A DNA stretch of 23,824 bases from Myxococcota bacterium (lineage in GTDB: Bacteria > Myxococcota_C > UBA6777). Made by a program: the position numbers and the translations under genes. A model generated the notes under the pieces. It searched no databases and was not told where the DNA came from. It was given only the letters and a program-made list of their open reading frames with translations. The stretch spans positions 1 through 23,824 of the forward strand of contig JAKLKB010000109.1 of the NCBI GenBank assembly GCA_023150835.1, in the 5' to 3' direction. This document shows, piece after piece, positions 1 to 5,938 of this stretch (position 1 is the first letter of the stretch; the number at the start of each line of letters is the position of its first letter).

Positions 1-414
1 TCTTTCGCAACAAAGCCATCGATGCCTTGTTTCGCCCCACTCTACAAGCCGAAGACTTCAATGACGACACTCTCGGTCGCGCACTCGACGCTCTATTCGA
101 GGAAAATCCCACGACTATCTTTGCTCAAGTTGCGTCTCACGCCCTTCGTACCGCAGGAATCGATGGTGTATTCGTTGGCAGAAAGAGAAGTGCGAAAAAA
201 GCTGAAAGAGAGTGGAGAAAGCCTGCCAGACCAAAAAGGAAAACCAACGCAAAACATCACGATGAGGCGGATATTTCAAATGTTTGAGGGGATTCATGTT
301 CTGTGGTATCGGGAAGAGGGCGTGCTGAAACGTATGATACTCAGCCTCACAGATCTCCATCATCGGATACTTCGCTGTTTTGGAGAGGAGGTGCTGCGGT
401 GTTATGCCCTTTGA
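1..414 (+). pseudogene. IS1634-family transposase relic, internally deleted and frameshifted
   Basis: Two reading frames each carry one end of the same transposase. From position 3, frame 3 gives the N-terminal region typical of IS1634-family (DUF4277) transposases, including NDDTLGRALDALFE. From about 168, frame 1 gives the extreme C-terminus: VYSLAEREVRKKL, then LPDQKGKPTQ, then LHHRILRCFGEEVLRCY, ending at 414. The two halves meet near 160-172. Full-length members have several hundred residues between these blocks, including the DDE catalytic core, so the core is missing and the frame is shifted. The left part of the element lies outside the window. It is a dead copy, comparable to an internally deleted, MITE-like derivative. 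The assignment rests on remembered family motifs. Confidence 0.8.
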
Positions 415-421
415 GCCCGTG

Positions 422-550
422 TTATTTCTTTGGATTCAAACGTTCAGTGTGGAAGGTGGGATAGAAAGATCTCTTTAGTCCTTCCCATACTTTTTCTTCT
501 CCAAAAGCTCCATCCCCGCTCATAGGTTCAGTTGGAATAAATTTACCCAT
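422..550 (-). pseudogene. 5' stub of a probable NERD-domain protein gene
   Basis: A 42-codon frame starts at ATG 550 behind a strong ribosome binding site (ggaggt, 5-6 bases upstream) and ends at 422-424. The peptide begins MGKFIPTEPMSGDGAFGEEK and continues VWEGLKRSF. That resembles the start of NERD (nuclease-related domain) proteins, where a GE-x-x-V motif precedes an amphipathic helix. The frame stops just beside the end of the IS1634 relic, which suggests the IS cut the gene off; the last residues may be read from IS end DNA. On the minus strand it lies just past the attC at 758-835, so it may be the next cassette's gene. It could instead be a genuine very small protein. Confidence 0.45.
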
Positions 551-757
551 AGCCGACCTCCATCTTCGCAACGTAAGAGAAAAAATTCTACGAACATTCC
601 GTAAGCAGTAAGCTTAGTATTGAGAGACAAAGACAAAGTGTATATAACTGGTAGAAATATTCAAGCGATTTTTTCGCGAAAGCAGTTCCTATACACAGGA
701 AAAATTTTAAATATAGAACATTTGGCTAGTATAAGAAGAGACAAAAAGAGAACTCGG

Positions 758-835
758 CTCCAACGCCTAAGCTCACCCGAAAAACTGCCGTAGCGAAGCG
801 AAGGCAGGTTTTTCGGGTGCAGCGCCTTGTTAGGC
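758..835 (-). other. attC (59-base element) integron recombination site
   Basis: On the minus strand the site opens with the core GCCTAAC (plus 829-835), which also holds the TAA stop of the gene before it, a typical cassette arrangement. A long stem follows: arms 774-789 and 803-819 on the plus strand pair almost perfectly with one extra G, like the extrahelical bases of attC sites, around a loop at 790-802. The site closes with GTTGGAG (plus 758-764), which fits the consensus GTTRRRY except for the last base. The 78-bp length is within the normal attC range. Confidence 0.82.
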
Positions 836-1490
836 ACAACAGCCCGCCTGGGTTTGAATGGATGGACACGGCACAGAGCCATAAGAGCAATAAACGCAGC
901 AATGTCCTTGCTTTGGCCGTAACACTGTTTTGCAACCTGAACACTCGTAGAAAAACTGGCAACTGTCTGTGGGCATTGTTTCTAGTTGGGATTTGCCGCA
1001 ACTTGGACAAGTAATAACCGACTGAAGCACAACCGGCTTGGCAGATGGCACGGGATTGCAGGTATTGCACTGCTTTGCAGCACGATGATTGAGAATGGCG
1101 GCAATAACCATGCCGACTAAACCGCCGTAAAGCCACGCGGCCTGATGAAGTAGATGGTAATAAGCAAGGATTGCTGCAAATGCTGCCGCCATGACCAGCA
1201 GGGGTAAAAGCTGCTTGTGACGGCGAAATGCAACCCCTACACCCAGCAATGCCAGCAGCGCGAAGCCCTGAAACACCCAACTTAAAACGGACTGATAAGG
1301 CGCAAGAAAACCAAGACCAAGAGATGCACCTACCGAGGCCAGCAAAGGAAGACAGCAGGGAGTAGCGGCTGCCAGCGCAGCAAAAACGCCGCCGATGGTG
1401 CCTGCTTTATCAAGGTAACTACGCATAAAAAGCCTGAATGTGAGACGTGTTACGACCTACGAGCCGCGATGAAGTTTCTTTGTGCCTAAC
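759..1490 (-). mobile_element. Integron gene cassette, no integrase present
   Basis: The unit consists of one gene (830-1426) plus the attC at its 3' end. The 5' boundary on the minus strand is a GTTAGGC (plus 1484-1490) that matches the recombination core GTTRRRY, 58 bases before the start codon. No second attC core is found further upstream within 130 bases, so this is either a lone cassette inserted at a secondary site or the remnant of an array. No tyrosine-recombinase integrase gene (intI) lies in the window. The DNA beyond the attC is A/T-rich and leads into the NERD stub. Confidence 0.65.
830..1426 (-). CDS. MerC-like membrane protein with Cys-rich C-terminal domain
   Basis: The 198-aa protein has about four membrane helices in residues 8-115. 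The first carries the pair C24-C25 in ATPCCLPLL, placed as in MerC/MerT-type mercury transporters. The soluble tail has a CPSCG...CSGC zinc-ribbon-like pattern, then GHCCVYCSYGSVPCP and a final QAGCCA. The tail belongs to a Cys-rich family that I recall near mercury genes and in integron cassettes. A role in binding or moving Hg(II) or another soft metal across the inner membrane is inferred. Start ATG 1426 has a weak AGG upstream. The stop overlaps the attC core, so this is the cassette's own gene. No merR, merA or merP is nearby. Confidence 0.75.
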   Translation of the reverse strand: MRSYLDKAGTIGGVFAALAAATPCCLPLLASVGASLGLGFLAPYQSVLSWVFQGFALLALLGVGVAFRRHKQLLPLLVMAAAFAAILAYYHLLHQAAWLYGGLVGMVIAAILNHRAAKQCNTCNPVPSAKPVVLQSVITCPSCGKSQLETMPTDSCQFFYECSGCKTVLRPKQGHCCVYCSYGSVPCPSIQTQAGCCA

Positions 1491-1812
1491 GATATCATTA
1501 TCCAGCAGATTTGCGTGATAATACAGGATTTCGCCAGTTATCACCGCATAGGTGTCAGGTATAACTGACGAAATCGACAAAGTCAAGCACATCCTGCCTC
1601 GATATCTGCCCAATATAAAGATTATCACGCAGACTTAGCTGTCCTTTCGTCGTTCCGTGCGGGATAATGCTTACATGGCATGGATATCCTTCACAACACG
1701 CGAATGTCTCACTTATCCGACAGCTTAGAACTCGAATGCAACGCAAATGAGCGAAGTGAAAGCATCCGCATGATTTTTGACAAAACTGACAAACCATTCA
1801 AAGACAAGCGGG
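1427..1812. other. 386-bp gap with no recognised gene
   Basis: No frame here gives a protein I recognise, and the short frames lack convincing ribosome binding sites. The stretch holds the cassette leader (1427-1490), a strong palindrome at 1527-1575 and A/T-richer DNA up to the end of the 731-aa gene. It looks like junction DNA between the mobile left end and the resident gene cluster. Confidence 0.5.
1527..1575. repeat. Palindrome, 15-bp arms around a 19-base centre
   Basis: Arms 1527-1541 (gatttcgccagttat) and 1561-1575 pair at 14 of 15 positions. The 19-base centre contains a smaller cacc/ggtg hairpin. There is no T-run on either side, so a simple terminator is unlikely. It lies about 40 bases beyond the cassette boundary core, so it could be a recombination or protein-binding site. 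Confidence 0.6.
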
Positions 1813-4008
1813 TCAGCCGACGTTGAGAACGCCGACACCTGCTTGCCCGAGTTGAGCGACGACAGAAGCGTCTAGATCTCCGCGCAGTGCTTCGACCGAA
1901 GCGCGGGAACCCGAATAATAGTGGCTATCGGCCTCGATCGCGGAGTTGACCGTAGACAAGGGGATGTTGGGCAGATTGTAGGCTTTCAGAAAAGCATCCC
2001 ACACGGCGCTGTCACGGTAGCCGCTGTCTGTTTTCAGGGACTGCGCCGCAAACACCAAGGCGTGCATCTTGTCATCCGCCCCTTTGAACGGCCACGTCGG
2101 ATCGGTCGCGCCTTTGTGCAACGCATACTCATAAGCCGAGGCCATCCGCAAGGCTTCTTCGGACATATGCGCAAAACGTGCATCCATCGTCATCTCGACG
2201 GTGCCTTCGGGGGTTTTGTTAAAGTGGAACAAGCCCGTCTCACCGGGCTTTGCATCATGGTATCCGCCCGGAACCACTTCGGCAGTTCCGTTGCGTTGGC
2301 TCGTTCCCAAGGTCTCGTTGTAGACGCTGATGCGGTTGGTACTCATGGCCGCAAAGTGGATGTTGGTTCCGATCAAGTCTTCGGTGGATCGGGGCTGTTG
2401 GATGGGTTGGAATTCGCGTGCTGTATCCGCCTTCACAGCAAAGGTGTTGAAGTTGACCATCCGATCGAAGATATCGGCTTGTCCGTCGTGATCGGTATCA
2501 AGGTGTTGGCGGCGGATCTTGAGGTCGGTGGGGAAGATAAAGTTGTTGTCGATGCCGCTTTCGCTTTTGTGTTCGCGAGTCCACGGGTTTGCGACACGGA
2601 CATCTTCGGCGATCGACTCGTAACCACGGCGTTCTGCGATCCCTTCAAACAGTTCTTTCATGGCATAATGGGACTCAGCAGTTCCTCCTTGGCGGAAGTA
2701 CTCGGAGTTGTAAGTCGTGATCACTTGCGCGTCGGGGAATTTGTCTTTGATTTGTTGGAGTTCGCCTTTTCCGACGCAGAGATTGGTCATGATCAGCTTG
2801 CCGTCGCCCGAAGCTGTGGGGGTGCCTTCGAGAGAGCCGCGCACATTTTTCCCCCAGCCCGAATGACCCGAATAGATCGCGATGTGTGTGTCGGGGTTGT
2901 TCATCTCTTTGAACATATTGTTTTGGCTGGTGCGGAAGTTCAGACGGAAGGTGGTTTCCACACCGTTCTTTTCGTAAGTCTTTTCCAAGATCGGGTTGGC
3001 GTCGGTTCCACCAGCGCGCTTAAAGCCGATCCCTTCGAAGTATTTGACGTTGTCTTCGATAAAGCCTTCGCCTGCGCCGTTGGAAAAGTCCACGTTGACG
3101 GTGTTGTTGCCGTTGGCGAACCATTTTTCGTAGGGGGGTTGGGTGGCGTTGGCGGAAGAGACCAAGGCATCGGCACGATCGCGCAGGGCCGAAGGAAGGC
3201 TGCTTTTGAGGCGATCAAGGTTCATCGCCATCGAGTCTTTGAGCAGGGGATGGGTTTCGCGTTGGAAGGCTTTTTCGTAAGCATCGAAGGCGCGTGTTTT
3301 GAGATCGTTGGAGATGTTGTGTTTGCTGGTCATCAGTTCGAGCAAGGTGGTTGCCGAAGAAGACCGAAGTTGCAGGGTTTGTGTTTGGTCGAGACCTTGG
3401 GCAGATTGACCGGGGGCGGTTTGTTGCAAGGTTTCGGTGAGATGGCCTAGCATCTTTTCTTTGAGGGCGGCGGGAGCTTGGATATCATCGAACAGATTGC
3501 CTTTGACGTCATCGATCAAACTGGCCATCCGAAACAGGCCATCGCCCACTTCTTTGAGGCCCTGCGGCTCGCGACCATCGGGCATGGCGACTTGTCCGCT
3601 TGGGGTCAACTGCACAGGTCGACGTGCGCCCGTGGGATCGAGATTTGGGGTTGTTGCGCTCAATTCACCCGATGCATCGGTCTTGATCACACGAAGGCGA
3701 GACATCTCAAGCCCCGATTGTGCATCAAAGACGCTCAACTTGGCGGCGCGGGGATCTTCGAGGGCGCGTTTGAGGGCGGCAGCGTCTTCGGTCGAAAGGC
3801 CGTCCGTTTTCACTCCGATGTGGCTGTGGCGATCCCACGACCACTTGTTTTCAGAGACCATCACATCGACGACTCCGTCACCTGCTTTGGATTTGTCAAA
3901 GCTCTGTTCCACGCCACCTTTGGACCAGCTTTGTTTCATGCGTTGGGCGTCGACTTCGACTTGGCGTCCTGTTTGTTGGTCACGAAAGCGGATCTTGTAA
4001 TCAGACAT
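1813..4008 (-). CDS. Putative clan CD (caspase/gingipain-like) cysteine peptidase with EF-hand-like loop
   Basis: A 731-aa protein. I chose ATG 4008 because AAGGAG sits 8 bases upstream; the open frame runs 100 codons further, but that part is translated repeat DNA. Residues 1-300 look mostly helical and soluble, with no signal peptide. Residues 371-440 show a hydrophobic strand ending in YSGHSGWG (H382), then KLIMTNLCVGKGEL (C411), then another strand, AQVITTYN. That is the strand-His, strand-Cys order of clan CD peptidases (caspases, gingipains, CHAT). Residues 504-515 read DTDHDGQADIFD, a DxDxDG calcium loop. The C-terminal 200 residues are not recognised. Last gene of the minus-strand cluster, separated from the pilin-like gene by a palindromic repeat. 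Enzyme activity is inferred. Confidence 0.55.
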   Translation of the reverse strand: MSDYKIRFRDQQTGRQVEVDAQRMKQSWSKGGVEQSFDKSKAGDGVVDVMVSENKWSWDRHSHIGVKTDGLSTEDAAALKRALEDPRAAKLSVFDAQSGLEMSRLRVIKTDASGELSATTPNLDPTGARRPVQLTPSGQVAMPDGREPQGLKEVGDGLFRMASLIDDVKGNLFDDIQAPAALKEKMLGHLTETLQQTAPGQSAQGLDQTQTLQLRSSSATTLLELMTSKHNISNDLKTRAFDAYEKAFQRETHPLLKDSMAMNLDRLKSSLPSALRDRADALVSSANATQPPYEKWFANGNNTVNVDFSNGAGEGFIEDNVKYFEGIGFKRAGGTDANPILEKTYEKNGVETTFRLNFRTSQNNMFKEMNNPDTHIAIYSGHSGWGKNVRGSLEGTPTASGDGKLIMTNLCVGKGELQQIKDKFPDAQVITTYNSEYFRQGGTAESHYAMKELFEGIAERRGYESIAEDVRVANPWTREHKSESGIDNNFIFPTDLKIRRQHLDTDHDGQADIFDRMVNFNTFAVKADTAREFQPIQQPRSTEDLIGTNIHFAAMSTNRISVYNETLGTSQRNGTAEVVPGGYHDAKPGETGLFHFNKTPEGTVEMTMDARFAHMSEEALRMASAYEYALHKGATDPTWPFKGADDKMHALVFAAQSLKTDSGYRDSAVWDAFLKAYNLPNIPLSTVNSAIEADSHYYSGSRASVEALRGDLDASVVAQLGQAGVGVLNVG

Positions 4009-4189
4009 CGGCTTGCTCCTTTTTGTAGCTCCCCTCCATTCAAGGAAAGGATGAAAAACGTTTGTTCGTATCGAGAGATCACAGCGATAGGTACAGACCG
4101 CCATTATCGTATGGTTTCCTCGAAAAGGTGCGTCTGTCGATGCGGGCAGAGGGAGGGCGGCGAAGGAACGTTGTGGGGTGTGGTGCAAC

Positions 4190-4272
4190 ATCCATAAGAA
4201 GCGCACACAAAGAGTCAATGCGATGCGTTGTGAACGCCCTGTGGTTGGGCAGCCACAGGGGGCTGCCCCTAC
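4190..4272 (+). repeat. Palindromic dispersed repeat (copy near the 731-aa gene)
   Basis: The core at 4247-4272 is a near-perfect palindrome, gggcagcc...ggctgcccc, with a central cacaggg. The preceding bases, from about 4190 (aagaagcgcacacaaag), match the leader of the tandem copies at 23.7 kb. Related copies occur at 16277-16302, 23652-23677, 23729-23754 and 23806 to the window end. Confidence 0.75.
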
Positions 4273-4304
4273 GTCATTCGCTCGGACCATAGGCGGATTT
4301 CGTA

Positions 4305-4895
4305 TCATTCCAGTTCGCGGTAGAGGATCATCCCTTGGGTTTGGATGGTTTGTGTTTTGGGAGAGACCACCCCGCGCAGCTTATAGCGGCTATAGATGCG
4401 GTTGCAGTTGAGATCCCCTTCGGCTTCGACAAAAAAGGCGGATACAGCGGCCTCATTGGAATTTCGGACGCTGTAGCGATAGTAGTGTTCGTCGGGGATG
4501 GAAAAGCCGATCTTGCTCCAGTCATGGCGCTTCCAGCGCTTGGGATCGGCTTTGTATTTGGGCGATCCTCCGAAGCAGGGCTTTTGTCGCGGAGTAAAGG
4601 GGATGTAGGGATAAGGAGTAAACGATTGCCCAAGCTTTTTTTTGGCGACTTGTTCTTCGTTATAGAACTTCACGCCTAGCATGATCCGCTTGATGTTGAG
4701 GGTGGCTTCGTTGCTGAGGGTGGTGAGGCGTTGCCGACGGAAAGCTTCGATGCCCGTGGCTCCAAGAACACTCAAGACCACCAAGAGCAACGCCACATCC
4801 GCCCACATCATCCCTGCTTGCGAACACAGCACAGGGCCTTTGGTGTGCAAAAAGCAAAGCGGAGAAGATATCGGAGCGTTCAACCTGCGCCGCAC
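4305..4895 (-). CDS. Degenerate type IV pilin-like / pseudopilin protein
   Basis: Up to 196 aa. Residues 29-50 form one hydrophobic helix (MMWADVALLLVVLSVLG) followed by a long amphipathic stretch and a globular C-terminus rich in Tyr and Lys, the build of type IV pilins and minor pilins. The usual G|FTLIE is replaced by G28|MMWAD, with Met at +1, as in type IVb pilins, and Asp in place of Glu at +5. Processing by a prepilin peptidase is therefore plausible but not certain. The start is unclear: GTG 4895 overlaps the upstream gene's end by 16 bases; GTG 4832 (AAAGG just upstream) would give a 7-residue leader; ATG 4811 would remove the leader. Placed between surface lipoproteins and the 731-aa gene. 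Confidence 0.55.
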   Translation of the reverse strand: MRRRLNAPISSPLCFLHTKGPVLCSQAGMMWADVALLLVVLSVLGATGIEAFRRQRLTTLSNEATLNIKRIMLGVKFYNEEQVAKKKLGQSFTPYPYIPFTPRQKPCFGGSPKYKADPKRWKRHDWSKIGFSIPDEHYYRYSVRNSNEAAVSAFFVEAEGDLNCNRIYSRYKLRGVVSPKTQTIQTQGMILYRELE

Positions 4896-5575
4896 GTTGT
4901 ATCACCATAGCATCGCCCGCAAAATGCGCTGTCTTCGGCATTCTTTGCATCAGGCTTTTCAAACTTCCCAGAGAGGTTAACGGTGGCGGTCCCTTTAATG
5001 GTGGGTGTGGTATCGGTGACGGTCATCGTTGCGGTGACGGTGTTTTCCGAAGTGAACTGCGCTTGGAGTGTAAACGATTCTTCTTTTCCAGTCGGCTTGT
5101 ATTCCCAGATCACGCGGTTGTTTTCGATCTTGGCTTCGTTGGCTCCAAGGCCGCTCAACCAAAAAGACAGATCGGTGTCTTTGTTAAGTTCTTTGCTGGT
5201 CAGACGAACGCGAAATTGGATGCAACGAACATATTGAACGCCCGTTTCCGAGTTGGTTCGGATCTCAAAATGCCAGTCGCTTTTGTCTTGTTTGGCATCT
5301 TGGGTGGTGAGTCGCCAATGCCCCGTAGTGAGGGTGAATTCATCGATTTGCCCGTTGCAATTGTCGTCGCGTTTGTTGGTGGTGTCTTCTTTGGCGAGTG
5401 GATTGATGCCGACATCTTCGTCGTTGCAGTCGCGTCCGCCAAAATCCGTGGAGGGATAGCCGTCCCCATCGGCATCGACGAGAGGGCGGCGCTTTTCTGG
5501 AGGGGGTGCCTGATCACAACCACCGATCATCGGCACAGTCAAACAACACAAGAGAAGAATCCAACGCCACGACAT
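4880..5575 (-). CDS. Lipoprotein with MopE-type metal-binding motif
   Basis: A 231-aa secreted lipoprotein. ATG 5575 is preceded by AAGGA at 8 bases and gives a classic signal, MSWRWILLLCCLTVPMIGGC, with the lipid-modified Cys at residue 20. Residues 34-79 read DADGDGYPS, GGRDCNDED, INP and DDNCNGQIDE. These are the blocks of the putative metal-binding motif named after MopE of Methylococcus, abundant in myxobacterial surface proteins. The rest (80-220) is beta-rich and not recognised, ending in a Cys-rich tail, FCGRCYGDTTCGAG. It overlaps the start of the pilin-like gene by 16 bases, suggesting co-translation. An outer-membrane location and calcium or copper binding are inferred from the family. 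Confidence 0.8.
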   Translation of the reverse strand: MSWRWILLLCCLTVPMIGGCDQAPPPEKRRPLVDADGDGYPSTDFGGRDCNDEDVGINPLAKEDTTNKRDDNCNGQIDEFTLTTGHWRLTTQDAKQDKSDWHFEIRTNSETGVQYVRCIQFRVRLTSKELNKDTDLSFWLSGLGANEAKIENNRVIWEYKPTGKEESFTLQAQFTSENTVTATMTVTDTTPTIKGTATVNLSGKFEKPDAKNAEDSAFCGRCYGDTTCGAG

Positions 5576-5938
5576 GCTACACATCCTTTTTGCTTGGGGT
5601 TCTTGCTTGCAAAGAGGCACCGAAAACATCTCTAACGGCGCGTCACCACACAACACTCAACAGTCGCCGCAGTGCAAGCCGTTGTAGCGCACAGACAGAA
5701 GAAACGCAAGATCCTACGCCGCCCCCGCAAGGAACAACGCACTTCGGAGTGACGGGGTTGACACATCGGAGTGCGCGGTTGGACAAAAACCCCCGTGTTC
5801 GCGCCACTTCAAGCGGCAGAGTCGTTGGGTTGAAAAACGCCTATTCGCTCCGCCAATACGGGGTCAAGGGAGCGTGGCTCCCTTGTGGGTCGTGGGGCAA
5901 AGCCCCGCACATCTATCCAACGTCGTGAACCCTACACA
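5576..5938. other. Intergenic region holding a dispersed 115-bp repeat
   Basis: No gene is supported here. The part next to the MopE-motif gene carries its ribosome binding site and presumably its promoter. The middle, 5793-5906, is a copy of the element found inverted at 15519-15633. Confidence 0.5.
5793..5906 (-). repeat. 115-bp dispersed repeat, copy 1
   Basis: Read on the minus strand, this copy runs from ggggctttgcccca through acaagggagc...ccttgacccc to gccgcttgaa and cgcgaacacgg. The same order of blocks, at roughly three quarters identity by eye, is present on the plus strand at 15519-15633. It contains two short nested palindromes (gggg...cccc and agggag...ctccct). Confidence 0.7.

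Noticed and set aside
1484-1630. Second attC or attI site upstream of the cassette
   Set aside because: Only one core (GTTAGGC) is present; no partner core follows at a suitable distance, and the palindrome at 1527-1575 lacks the core ends.
1555-1797. 80-aa Cys-rich minus-strand frame
   Set aside because: No ribosome binding site, no recognised motif and composition unlike the neighbours; left uncalled.
1921-3450. 509-aa open frame on the plus strand
   Set aside because: It is antisense to the 731-aa minus-strand gene, which has a clear ribosome binding site and recognisable motifs; the plus frame has neither.
4009-4308. 100-codon upstream extension of the 731-aa gene
   Set aside because: The extension is the translation of palindromic repeat DNA (VGAAPCGCP-type peptide), and AAGGAG precedes the ATG at 4008.
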